This document shows, one piece after another, positions 50,999 through 58,462 of a DNA stretch of 61,418 nt (positions are counted from its first letter, which is position 1; every line of letters starts with the position of its first letter). The translations under genes were made by a program, and so were the position numbers. The notes beneath the pieces are model-generated. The model worked only from the letters and a program-made list of their open reading frames with translations, was not told the origin of the DNA and did not search any database. This DNA comes from Actinomycetota bacterium (GTDB lineage: Bacteria > Actinomycetota > Thermoleophilia > Gaiellales > Gaiellaceae): positions 1 through 61,418 of the forward strand of contig VAWI01000063.1 of NCBI GenBank assembly GCA_005884005.1, written 5' to 3'.

Positions 50999-52134
50999 GA
51001 GACCCGCGCTACGACGCGCTAGCCGAGCTCGTGCTCGACCATTCACTGCGGCTACAGGCCGGCGAGGTTCTTCGGATCGAGGGCGAGGCCGTGGCGGCGC
51101 CGCTGGTTGTGCCGCTGCACCGGGAGGCGATCAAGCGGGGTGCTCATGTCTACGCCGCTCTGGATCTGGGGGGGCTGAAGGAGCTCCTCGTCGCACACGG
51201 CTCGGACGAACAACTTGGCTTCGTCTCGCCGATGGAGCTTCGCGAGATGGACGCGGTCGATACGTCAATCACGATCTGGACCGAGTCGAACACGCACTCG
51301 TTCTCACGCGCGGACACCGATCGTCGGCAGCGCCAGCTGGCCGCGCAGCGCCAGGTGGCGATTCGCCGACGCGACCGGATCGCGAGCGGCGAGCATCGCT
51401 GGTGCGGGACGCTCTCGCCGACGCAGGCCCACGCACAGGACGCGGATATGTCGCTGGACGAGTACGAGGATTTCGTCTTCCGCGCGTGCCACGTGCTCGA
51501 CGACCAGCCCGTCGAGCACTGGAAGCGCGTGGGCGAGCAGCTGCAGGCGCGTGCGACGGAGCTCGACTCGGTCCGGGAGCTGCGCATCGTCGGCGAGGAC
51601 ACGGATCTGACCGCGATCGTCGAAGGCCGGAGCTGGCGCGCCGCCTACGGGCGGCAGAACGTCCCCGACGGCGAGGTCTACACGAGCCCGGTGGAAACGG
51701 GCGTCAGCGGGACGATCCGATTCCGCTTTCCCGCCGTCTTCGGCGGCCGCGAAGTCGACGATGCCCGGCTGCAGTTTGAGGACGGGCGTGTCGTCGCAGC
51801 TGAGGCTGCCGGCGGCGAGGACTACCTCAAGTCGCTGCTCGAGATCGACGAAGGTGCAAGCGGCGTCGGCGAGATCGCGTTCGGGCTCAATTACGAGATC
51901 GACCGCTTCACCCGCAACATCCTCTTCGACGAGAAGATCGGCGGAACGATGCATCTCGCGCTCGGGATGGGATTCGAGACGCTCGGCGGCCAGAATCGCT
52001 CGGCCCTGCACCTCGACCTGATCTGCGACCTGCGCCGGGAGGGCGAGGTCTACGCAGATGGAGAGCTCGTCTGGCGCAACGGGCAGTTTCTGGAGGACCC
52101 GCAACCCGCCCGCCCCGCGGAACGTGTCCGATAG
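50995..52134 (+). CDS. M29 family aminopeptidase (AmpS/PepS-like), copy 1
   Basis: 379 aa. M29 marks are LRLQAGEVLRIEGEAVAAPLVVPLHREAIKRGAHVY, the metal-binding region with ENVPDGEVYTSPVETGVSG-like sequence (QNVPDGEVYTSPVETG), and the C-terminal FDEKIGGTMHLALGMGFETLGGQNRSALHLDLICDLR. It removes N-terminal residues from peptides using Zn or Co. TTG 50995 overlaps the previous stop codon, and the next M29 gene starts inside its last codons, so three genes are translationally linked. Confidence 0.9.
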   Translation: MRDPRYDALAELVLDHSLRLQAGEVLRIEGEAVAAPLVVPLHREAIKRGAHVYAALDLGGLKELLVAHGSDEQLGFVSPMELREMDAVDTSITIWTESNTHSFSRADTDRRQRQLAAQRQVAIRRRDRIASGEHRWCGTLSPTQAHAQDADMSLDEYEDFVFRACHVLDDQPVEHWKRVGEQLQARATELDSVRELRIVGEDTDLTAIVEGRSWRAAYGRQNVPDGEVYTSPVETGVSGTIRFRFPAVFGGREVDDARLQFEDGRVVAAEAAGGEDYLKSLLEIDEGASGVGEIAFGLNYEIDRFTRNILFDEKIGGTMHLALGMGFETLGGQNRSALHLDLICDLRREGEVYADGELVWRNGQFLEDPQPARPAERVR

Positions 52135-53236
52135 CCGTCACGAGCGGATGGCCGACGTGCTGGTCGGCTTCTGCGCGGCAGTCCGCGAAGGCGATCTCGT
52201 CACGCTCGAGTCGACCACGCTGGCGGCGCCTCTGCTGCGCGTGCTCTACCACAGAGTGCTCGAGGCTGGGGCACAACCGCTGCCGCGCATCGCGCTCGAA
52301 GGTCTGACCGACAATCTCCTCAGATTCGGAAACGACGAGCAGCTCGCCTGGGTCAATCCGGCGCGGAAAGACGACATTGAGAGCGTCGACGTCCGGATCG
52401 CTCTCGAGGCGCCTTCGAACACGAAGCGGCTGTCGAACGTCGATCCGGCGCGGCAGGCACGCTACGAGCGCTCGGCCGAACCGCTGAGGAACCGCTACCT
52501 CGAACGCGCGGCCGCCGGCGAGTTGCGCTGGGTACTGAGCGCCTATCCGACCGAAGCCGCTGCCCAGGACGCGTCGATGTCGCTTCCCGAGTATGAGGAC
52601 TTCGTCTTCGGCGCGGCATTCCTCGACGACCCGGATCCGGTTGCGCGCTGGCAGGAGTTCGGCGAGCGTCTCGACCGTCTTGCGCGTTTCCTGATGACGA
52701 AACGGGAGTTCCGAATCGTCGGCGACGGAACCGACCTACGGCTCGTCACCGAGGGCAGGACCTGGGTCCCCTCGAACGGCCGGGAGAACTTCCCGGACGG
52801 CGAGGTCTTCACGGGGCCGGTCGAGACGAGTGCCGAGGGCGAGATTCGCTTCACCTATCCCGCGGTCTTCAACGCGCGCGAGGTCGACGACGTCAGGCTT
52901 CGCTTCGAGGGGGGCGAGGTGGTGCAGGCCACGGCGACACGCGGTCAGGAGTTCCTCCGCGAGATGATCGCGATGGACGACGGGGCGCGGCGGGTGGGCG
53001 AGTTTGCGTTCGGCTTGAACGAGGCCGTGCCCATATTCACCCGCAACACGCTCTTCGACGAGAAGATCGGCGGGACGATGCATCTGGCCCTCGGGACCGC
53101 GTATCCGGAGACGGGCGGCCTCAACCGCTCGGCTCTGCACTGGGACCTGATCTGCGACCTTCGCTCGGGCAGCGAGGTCTACGCGGACGGCGAGCTCGTC
53201 TATCGCGACGGGCGGTTTCTGAACGGCTCGAGCTGA
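52124..53236 (+). CDS. M29 family aminopeptidase, copy 2
   Basis: 370 aa from GTG 52124, a diverged tandem duplicate of copy 1. Shared marks are GRENFPDGEVFTGPVETSAEGEIRFTYPAVF and FDEKIGGTMHLALGTAYPETGGLNRSALHWDLICDLR. It overlaps copy 1 by 11 nt. Two adjacent, dissimilar M29 enzymes suggest different peptide preferences; a third is at 56531. Together with the dipeptide epimerase and DUF1611 genes upstream this looks like a peptide-scavenging cluster. Confidence 0.9.
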   Translation: MSDSRHERMADVLVGFCAAVREGDLVTLESTTLAAPLLRVLYHRVLEAGAQPLPRIALEGLTDNLLRFGNDEQLAWVNPARKDDIESVDVRIALEAPSNTKRLSNVDPARQARYERSAEPLRNRYLERAAAGELRWVLSAYPTEAAAQDASMSLPEYEDFVFGAAFLDDPDPVARWQEFGERLDRLARFLMTKREFRIVGDGTDLRLVTEGRTWVPSNGRENFPDGEVFTGPVETSAEGEIRFTYPAVFNAREVDDVRLRFEGGEVVQATATRGQEFLREMIAMDDGARRVGEFAFGLNEAVPIFTRNTLFDEKIGGTMHLALGTAYPETGGLNRSALHWDLICDLRSGSEVYADGELVYRDGRFLNGSS

Positions 53237-53276
53237 CGGGCGCCGGTTTTTCGCCCCGCCCGCATCTTTCGTTCCG

Positions 53277-53399
53277 ATGGGCGAAAAACGCGAGCAGACG
53301 GACCGGGAGAGGCCGTTGAGCGCCAAGCAGCGCAAGGCCGCGCTTCGTCGCCGGCGGGAGATCTTCGATGCGCTGATGAAGGTCCTCCGCGGCGGCTGA
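53277..53399 (+). CDS. Possible small basic protein (40 aa)
   Basis: MGEKREQTDRERPLSAKQRK and on to KVLRGG: 40 residues, strongly basic and helical, with no motif I recognise. No ribosome site or leaderless box is seen before ATG 53277. It lies between the M29 gene and the SOS-type promoter. Low confidence. Confidence 0.35.
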   Translation: MGEKREQTDRERPLSAKQRKAALRRRREIFDALMKVLRGG

Positions 53400-53403
53400 G
53401 GGC

Positions 53404-53448
53404 TTGACACGAACACATGTTCGCTCTAGACTTGCGAACATATGTTCG
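53404..53448 (+). promoter_or_regulatory. SOS-type promoter with two LexA-like boxes
   Basis: TTGACA (53404-53409), exactly 17 bp, then TAGACT (53427-53432), with ATG 53442 nine nt later. Two perfect CGAAC-N4-GTTCG palindromes are present: CGAACACATGTTCG (53410-53423), filling most of the -35/-10 spacer, and CGAACATATGTTCG (53435-53448), covering the start site and start codon. CGAAC-N4-GTTCG is the LexA box of Gram-positive and actinobacterial SOS genes. LexA on either box would block this promoter. Confidence 0.88.
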
Positions 53449-53681
53449 TCAAATTCCTCGGCGTGGTGCTGGCAGTCCTCGTGGCCTGGGCGATCGCCGC
53501 GCACTCGTCAAACGGCGCAGGCCGGCCGCAGCTCTACACCGTGAAGCCCTATGACACGCTCTGGTCGATCGCCAGCTCGCACTACGGGGGAGACCCTCGG
53601 GCGGCGATCTACCGGCTCGAGCAGCGGAACCGGCTCGCCGGCGACATCGTGCACCCTGGCGAGAAGCTCGTCCTGCCGTAG
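53442..53681 (+). CDS. Small membrane-anchored LysM protein, YneA-like SOS division inhibitor candidate
   Basis: 79 aa. One membrane segment (FLGVVLAVLVAWAIAA, about 5-20) precedes a single LysM domain (about 31-79: YTVKPYDTLWSIASSHYGGD ... IVHPGEKLVLP). Size, topology, LysM domain and LexA-box promoter are those of Bacillus YneA and mycobacterial Rv2719c, SOS-induced proteins that delay septation or act on the wall. The difference is that lexA is not adjacent here. ATG 53442 lies inside the second LexA box and the mRNA is probably leaderless. The role is inferred. Confidence 0.82.
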   Translation: MFVKFLGVVLAVLVAWAIAAHSSNGAGRPQLYTVKPYDTLWSIASSHYGGDPRAAIYRLEQRNRLAGDIVHPGEKLVLP

Positions 53682-53684
53682 GGG

Positions 53685-54158
53685 TCAGCCGTTGAGCCCG
53701 AGTCCCGCGACGTGGATGCGCTCGCCTGCGAACAAACCCGTGTTCGCATGCCACGGGAAGAAGATGACGACGGTGAACTCGAGCCGGTGCCCCCTCGCCG
53801 GGACGCCCAACCAGTCGCGAGCATGCGTCGCGGTTACGAGAGCCTCCTCGCAGACGCCTTGCGGGCCGATCACGATCTCCTTCAGCGCGAAATGGATGTC
53901 GGGAAAGGCGGTCAGCAGGCCGTTGTAGAACTCTCTCGCGCCCGCGTGTCCGTCCCAACGCTTCTTCCAGGCCGGGATCTCATAGACGCAATCTTCCGCC
54001 AAGGTCGTGATCAGGCCGGGCAGGTCGCGGTGCTCCTCGGCGATCGAGTGGCGTTTCCAGAGCTCCCGGATCTCGTCGTAGACCTGCGGGTCGACCCGCC
54101 GGTCGAGTTGCTCGCGAGCCTGCTCGCTCGCCGCCGCAGGCGGGGTTTCTCCGTTCAT
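53685..54158 (-). CDS. SnoaL-like (NTF2-fold) protein
   Basis: 157 aa. A single NTF2-like domain: IRELWKRHSIAEEHRDLPGLITTLAEDCVYEIP, then WDGHAGAREFYNGLLTAFPDIHFALKEIVIGPQGV, typical of SnoaL-type ester cyclases/hydrolases and related scavenging proteins. No catalytic assignment is possible. It ends 4 nt from the LysM gene (convergent) and is divergent from rnz with 32 nt between starts. Confidence 0.82.
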   Translation of the reverse strand: MNGETPPAAASEQAREQLDRRVDPQVYDEIRELWKRHSIAEEHRDLPGLITTLAEDCVYEIPAWKKRWDGHAGAREFYNGLLTAFPDIHFALKEIVIGPQGVCEEALVTATHARDWLGVPARGHRLEFTVVIFFPWHANTGLFAGERIHVAGLGLNG

Positions 54159-54190
54159 CAGATGCTCCGCGCGAGCCTACACTTGCGCCC

Positions 54191-55183
54191 GTGGACCTCG
54201 ACCTCGTCTTCTTCGGCACCTCGGGGTCGGTGCCGACTGCCCGGCGGGCGCCGTCGGCTTTGCTCGTTCGCCGCGGGAGCGAGCGTTTGCTCTTCGACTG
54301 CGCCGAGGGGACGCAGCGGCAGATGCTCCGCTCGACCGTCGGCCTCGTCGAGTTGCGCGAGGTCTTCCTCACGCATTACCACGCAGATCACTATCTCGGG
54401 CTGCCGGGGATGCTGAAGACTTTCGCCCTCCGGGGCCGCGAGGTCGACTTGACGGTCTACGGGCCGCCTGGGCTCGTCGACCTGTTCGGAGCGCTGAAAC
54501 GGATCTTCGGCAAGCTGACGTACAAGGTCCGGCTCGTGGAGCTCGAGGCGGGGGATGTGCTGGAGCGCGACGGCTACGACCTCGTTACCTTCGCGCCTGC
54601 TCATGGCGTCTCGGCGATCGGGTACGCGCTCGTCGAGGCCCCCCGGCCAGGGCGTTTCGACGTCGAGGCCGCGGATGCGCTGGGCGTCGACCCGCCGGAG
54701 CGGGGCCTGCTTCAGCGCGGTGAGTCGGTCGAGTTGGACGACGGGCGGGTGGTGACGCCGGACGCGGTGCTGGGGCCGGCGCGGCCTGGGCGGAAGGTGG
54801 TTCTGGCCGGCGACACGTCGCCTTCGCCGATCGTGCTCGCGGCCGCGCGCGAGGCCGAGGTGCTCGTGCACGAGGCGACGTTTCTGGAGGAAGAGCGAGA
54901 GCGAGCGCGGGAAACCGCGCACTCGACCGCACTCGAGGCGGCGGAGCTCGCGCGCGATGCCGACGTGTCGTTCCTCGCGCTCACGCATCTCTCGAATCGT
55001 TACTTCGGGCCCGAAGTGGAGCGCGAGGCGCGTACGATCTTCCCCGAGACCGTGGTGCCGAAGGATTTCGACGTGATCGATGTGCCGTTTCCGGAGCGGG
55101 GCTCGCCCCGGCTGGTCAAGGGTGCCGTCCGCCGGGGCCGAGAAAACGTCGCCGAGCCCGCGCGCGAAGAGGCCGTGCCGTGA
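54191..55183 (+). CDS. rnz: Ribonuclease Z-like metallo-beta-lactamase fold protein
   Basis: 330 aa. MBL-fold marks: FFGTSGSVPTARRAPSALLV, the zinc motif THYHADHYLGLPGM (61-74), VLAGDTSPSP, HEATFLEEE with the following HSTALEAAELA (the RNase Z HST motif) and THLSNRY. It processes tRNA 3' ends; none of the four tRNAs here encodes CCA, which fits a need for RNase Z. GTG 54191 has TACACT (54178-54183) 7 nt upstream. It overlaps the next gene by 4 nt. Confidence 0.92.
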   Translation: MDLDLVFFGTSGSVPTARRAPSALLVRRGSERLLFDCAEGTQRQMLRSTVGLVELREVFLTHYHADHYLGLPGMLKTFALRGREVDLTVYGPPGLVDLFGALKRIFGKLTYKVRLVELEAGDVLERDGYDLVTFAPAHGVSAIGYALVEAPRPGRFDVEAADALGVDPPERGLLQRGESVELDDGRVVTPDAVLGPARPGRKVVLAGDTSPSPIVLAAAREAEVLVHEATFLEEERERARETAHSTALEAAELARDADVSFLALTHLSNRYFGPEVEREARTIFPETVVPKDFDVIDVPFPERGSPRLVKGAVRRGRENVAEPAREEAVP

Positions 55184-55413
55184 CCGAACTCGTACAGGTC
55201 GCGCTCGCCGAGGACATCGCGGAGGCCGAGGAGCTGCAGACGATCCTCAACCAGGCCGGAATCGTCTCTGAGCTCGAGCCCGCGGTCGAGCACCATCCGC
55301 GGGCGACCGAGGACACCCCGCAGAAGGTGCTTGTGCCCGAAGGCTCGCTCGAGGCCGCCCAGCACGCGATCGAGTCGCTGACGGATCCGGACGACCTCGT
55401 CTCGGACATCTGA
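55180..55413 (+). CDS. DUF2007-like small protein
   Basis: 77 aa. The pattern TELVQVALAEDIAEAEELQTILNQAGIVSEL, then PQKVLVPEGSLEAAQHAIESL, is that of DUF2007-type small proteins (putative signal-transducing, ferredoxin-like fold). GTG 55180 overlaps the rnz stop (GTGA), so it is coupled to rnz. Function unknown. Confidence 0.72.
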   Translation: MTELVQVALAEDIAEAEELQTILNQAGIVSELEPAVEHHPRATEDTPQKVLVPEGSLEAAQHAIESLTDPDDLVSDI

Positions 55414-56160
55414 GTGGCCCCCGGAAAGCCGGAGGCATCCGCCGACTTCGATGCCCGCGCCGCCACCTATGACGACCTTCGTCCGCAGGACGATAACTGG
55501 TGGGAGCTCTTCGATCTTGTTTCGCGCGAGGCCGACCTGGGCGGACAACGAGTGCTGGACATCGGCTGCGGCACTGGAAGGCTCGTCGCCGCGCTCGCGC
55601 CGAAGTCCTCGGTTTGGGGAATCGACGCGTCAGCCGAGATGCTCGCGGTCGCGAGGAACCGGGTCCCAGGGAACGTGAAGCTGAAGCTGGCGCGGGCCGA
55701 GGATCCTCCGTTCAAGGATTCCTGGTTCGACCGCGTCGTCTACTGGCTGGTCATCCACCTCCTCGATCGAAAAGTGGCGTTTCCTGCTGCGCGGCGGCTG
55801 CTCGCGCCCGGCGGGCGCGCCTGCGTGGTCACGTTCGATTCGGAGTACTTCTCCGACTTCTGGCTGAACCGCTGCTTCCCCCGCTTCGAGGCGATCGATC
55901 GCGCCCGATTTCCGACGGCCGCTGAGCTCGATCGCGAGCTCCGCGAGGCCGGGTTCAGCGAGGTCCGGCTGCTCAAGCACCACCAGAACGACCGGATCGA
56001 CCGCGAAACCGCGTTGGCGAAGATCGCGGGACGCCACATCTCGACGTTCGACCTACTCGAAGAGTCCGAGTACGAGCAGGGGCGGAGGCTGGCCGAGCGC
56101 ACCTTGCCCGCCGCCATCGAGTACGACATCGACTGGCTGATCGCAATCGCAGAGCGTTAG
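55414..56160 (+). CDS. Class I SAM-dependent methyltransferase
   Basis: 248 aa. The SAM-binding motif I is VLDIGCGTGRLVAALAP (47-63), motif II is SVWGIDASAEMLAVAR, and the post-motif DSWFDRVVYWLVIHLLDR and LLAPGGRACVVTFDSEYF follow. Small-molecule methyltransferase of the UbiE/Methyltransf_11 kind; substrate unknown. GTG 55414 abuts the preceding TGA. Last gene of the rnz operon before the DUF1059 gene. Confidence 0.85.
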   Translation: MAPGKPEASADFDARAATYDDLRPQDDNWWELFDLVSREADLGGQRVLDIGCGTGRLVAALAPKSSVWGIDASAEMLAVARNRVPGNVKLKLARAEDPPFKDSWFDRVVYWLVIHLLDRKVAFPAARRLLAPGGRACVVTFDSEYFSDFWLNRCFPRFEAIDRARFPTAAELDRELREAGFSEVRLLKHHQNDRIDRETALAKIAGRHISTFDLLEESEYEQGRRLAERTLPAAIEYDIDWLIAIAER

Positions 56161-56188
56161 AGTCGGCCTCTACCCGAGAGGAGGAGAG

Positions 56189-56368
56189 ATGGCGAAACAG
56201 CTCAATTGCTCCGACGTCGGCTTCGACTGCAGCGCGCAGATCAACGCGGACACCGAGGAAGAAGTGATGGCGCAGGCGTCAGAGCACGCGCGAAGCGTGC
56301 ACGGCATGTCCGACAGCGACCTCCAGGAGCACGAGGGCGCGATTCGGGGTGCGATCCGCGACGTCTAG
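56189..56368 (+). CDS. DUF1059 family small protein
   Basis: 59 aa. MAKQLNCSDVGFDCSAQINA, then TEEEVMAQASEHARSVHG ending AIRGAIRDV, matches the DUF1059 pattern (C-x-D-x-G-x-D-C near the N terminus, then H-A-x-x-x-H-G). The two cysteines may bind metal. ATG 56189 has GAGGAGGAG 6-14 nt upstream. Function unknown, usually found as a stand-alone protein. Confidence 0.85.
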   Translation: MAKQLNCSDVGFDCSAQINADTEEEVMAQASEHARSVHGMSDSDLQEHEGAIRGAIRDV

Positions 56369-56382
56369 AGCGGGCGTGTCCT

Positions 56383-56402
56383 CGTGCCTGGCACCAGGCA
56401 CG
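56383..56402 (+). terminator. Perfect hairpin after DUF1059 gene
   Basis: CGTGCCTGGCACCAGGCACG: 8-bp perfect stem with GCAC loop, 15 nt after the stop. Similar CTGGCACC/CGGCACCGGG motifs recur in 56415-56510. No T-tract. The gap to 56530 has no gene. Confidence 0.6.
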
Positions 56403-56530
56403 ACTCGAAGTGGACAGCCCGGCACCGGGCCGCGGACTCGACGGATGGCTTTCCTGCACGCTGCCGTGACCAGTCCGGACCGGTCCACGGGTCTGGCACC
56501 GGGACACGCCTCAAAGGGACGGCGGAGCGC

Positions 56531-57727
56531 CTAGATTTGCCAGGTGCCGTTCACCAAAACCGGAACCTGCTCGCCGTCGCCGGTGATTCCTCTGACCTGA
56601 ACGTCGTCGCCGCCGATCATGAAGTCGATGTGGATCGCGCTCTTGTTGATGTTTGGCACGTCCTCGGGGCCGACCGTGATCTCGTAGGCATTGCCGAGCG
56701 CGATGTGGCTCGCGGCGTTCTCGTCGAGGAGCGTGTTGTAGAACGTCGTCCCGAGAGTGCCGATCCTTCCTTCGCGGTCGACGAGCGCGAGCTCGCCGAG
56801 CCGAGACGCGTCGGCATCGTAGGCGGCGCGCTCGCGTAGCACCTCCGCACCCGTGTCGGCCTGGATGTCGACCGCGCGGCCTCCTTCGAAGCGCACCTCG
56901 AGGCCGTTGATGATCGTCCCGCCGACGTCGAGTGGCTTGGTCGCGCGGACAATGCCTTCGGCCCGGGTCGGGTCGGGCGTCGTGTAGACCTCCTCCGTCG
57001 GAATGTTCGGCATATGTTCGACGCCGTCGACGGTCGTCGTCGAGCCGCCTTCCCAGAGCGACGTCGGCAGCAGTCCCACCGTCAGCTCCGTCCCGGGCCC
57101 ATCGAGCCGGATCGCATCGAAGCGGCGGTCGGTCAGACGCGATGCGACCGAATGCAGAGTCTCCTTGCGCTCGCGCCACGCGGTGACCGGATCGTTCTCG
57201 TCGAGCCGGCAGACGTGGAACAGCTCCTCCGTCAGCCGGGAGAGCGCCGCCTCGCCGTCGAGCTCGGGATAGACGAGGTCGGCCCAGGATTGGGTGGGGA
57301 ACGGCATGATCGTCCAGTTGACGAGCCGCTTGTTGATGATCTCGAGCCGCTCCTCAAGATCGGGAAGCTGGTCGCGGCCGGCGCGCTTCGGATCGACGCC
57401 GTTCAGGATCCCCGGCGAGACCCTCGGCACGAAGACGATTCGCGCGGCGTGCTCCTCTCCGAGTTGGAGCATCCGCTTCCCGTACCACTCCGGCACGAAC
57501 TCGAGCGTGTCGTCGGGAGCGTGCTGGAGGCGAGCCCTCTTTACGTACGGGTCGAAGTAGGTCGGATCGACGAATCGGGCGCCGCGCTCGTAGGCGCGTT
57601 CGGCAACAGCGCGGACGATGGGCTCCATGCCGGTCTCCGCCTCGATCGCGACAATTTGGCCGGGCTGCACGTTGGCGCTGAAGTCGACGGCGAGGCCGGC
57701 GAAGCGCTCGAGGGCGTGCTGTTCCAC
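56531..57727 (-). CDS. M29 family aminopeptidase, copy 3
   Basis: 398 aa. M29 marks: SANVQPGQIVAIEAETGMEPIVRAVAERAYERGARFV, the metal-binding MPNIPTEEVYTTPDPTRAEGIVRAT and the C-terminal LLDENAASHIALGNAYEITVG ... INKSAIHIDFMIGGDDVQVRGI. More distant from copies 1 and 2 than they are from each other (PepS/AmpT-like). GTG 57727 has TATTCT (minus strand, 57735-57740) 7 nt upstream. The longer open frame runs antisense to pyrR and is rejected. Divergent from the pyr operon. Confidence 0.92.
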   Translation of the reverse strand: MEQHALERFAGLAVDFSANVQPGQIVAIEAETGMEPIVRAVAERAYERGARFVDPTYFDPYVKRARLQHAPDDTLEFVPEWYGKRMLQLGEEHAARIVFVPRVSPGILNGVDPKRAGRDQLPDLEERLEIINKRLVNWTIMPFPTQSWADLVYPELDGEAALSRLTEELFHVCRLDENDPVTAWRERKETLHSVASRLTDRRFDAIRLDGPGTELTVGLLPTSLWEGGSTTTVDGVEHMPNIPTEEVYTTPDPTRAEGIVRATKPLDVGGTIINGLEVRFEGGRAVDIQADTGAEVLRERAAYDADASRLGELALVDREGRIGTLGTTFYNTLLDENAASHIALGNAYEITVGPEDVPNINKSAIHIDFMIGGDDVQVRGITGDGEQVPVLVNGTWQI

Positions 57728-57745
57728 GCGCCGGAGAATAGATGG

Positions 57746-57830
57746 TTGGTGCCGTCCGGAAGACACGCTAGTCTCCCGCACGACCACGAACCCCTTTAAC
57801 CCGGTCCCGTGAGGCCGGAAAGGAGTGTGA
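57746..57830 (+). promoter_or_regulatory. pyr operon promoter and PyrR-binding leader
   Basis: TTGGTG (57746-57751), 17 bp, TAGTCT (57769-57774). The leader then holds the hairpin CCGG-TCCCGTGAGG-CCGG (57801-57818), whose loop GGTCCCGTGAGGCC fits 12 of 14 positions of the PyrR-binding consensus ARUCCNGNGAGGYU. It is followed at once by AAAGGAG (57819-57825), the ribosome site of a leader ORF. PyrR with UMP would hold the hairpin and hide that site: translational repression as described for Mycobacterium smegmatis, not transcription attenuation. Confidence 0.8.
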
Positions 57831-57872
57831 ATGACCCTGCCTGCCCCCGTCCGACTGCGTCTGCGCGCGTGA
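57831..57872 (+). CDS. pyr leader peptide
   Basis: MTLPAPVRLRLRA, 13 codons, starting 5 nt after AAAGGAG. Its TGA overlaps the pyrR start as GTGA (57869-57872). The peptide sequence is probably unimportant; its translation would deliver ribosomes to pyrR, which has no ribosome site of its own. Confidence 0.72.
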   Translation: MTLPAPVRLRLRA

Positions 57873-58462
57873 GCGTGGCGCACACGGAGCGCGAGAAGGT
57901 TCTCCTCGACCATGAGGCCGTCGAGCGGACGCTCTCGCGGATCGCGCACGAGATCATCGAGGCGAACCCGGATCTCGACAAGCTCGCGCTTATCGGCATC
58001 CACACGCGCGGCGTCCCGCTCGCGCACCGCCTGCGCCGGCGCATCGCCGACTTCGCCGGGAGCGAAGTCACGCTCGGCCAGCTTGACATCACCTTCTACC
58101 GTGACGACGTTCACGTCCGCCGGGGAGAGGCGCCCCAGCACGCCCAGCCGCTCGTCCGGGACTCGAAGCTCGACTTCCCGCTCGACGGGATGACGTGCGT
58201 GCTCGTCGACGACGTTCTCTACACGGGGCGCACGATCCGCGCCGCGGTCGAGGCGCTGTTCGACTACGGTCGCCCCGCCCGCGTGCAGCTCGCGGTGCTC
58301 GCCGACCGCGGCCACCGCGAGCTGCCGATCCGCCCCGACTACGTCGGCAAGAACTTGCCCACGCATCGCGACGAGCGCATCCAGGTGCAGCTCGTCGAGG
58401 TCGACGAGATCGATCAGGTCCTGCTCATCCCGGCCGCCGAGGAGGAAAACCCGAATGGCTGA
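57869..58462 (+). CDS. pyrR: Bifunctional pyr operon regulator / uracil phosphoribosyltransferase
   Basis: 197 aa. Phosphoribosyltransferase fold with PRPP motif VLVDDVLYTGRTIRAAVEALFDYG (about 110-133), plus LALIGIHTRGVPLAHRLRRRI and RPDYVGKNLPTH, all typical of PyrR. It binds pyr mRNA in response to UMP and has weak UPRTase activity. GTG 57869 is fixed by the overlap with the leader peptide stop. First gene of pyrR-pyrB-pyrC-x-carA; overlaps pyrB by 8 nt. Confidence 0.95.
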   Translation: MSVAHTEREKVLLDHEAVERTLSRIAHEIIEANPDLDKLALIGIHTRGVPLAHRLRRRIADFAGSEVTLGQLDITFYRDDVHVRRGEAPQHAQPLVRDSKLDFPLDGMTCVLVDDVLYTGRTIRAAVEALFDYGRPARVQLAVLADRGHRELPIRPDYVGKNLPTHRDERIQVQLVEVDEIDQVLLIPAAEEENPNG

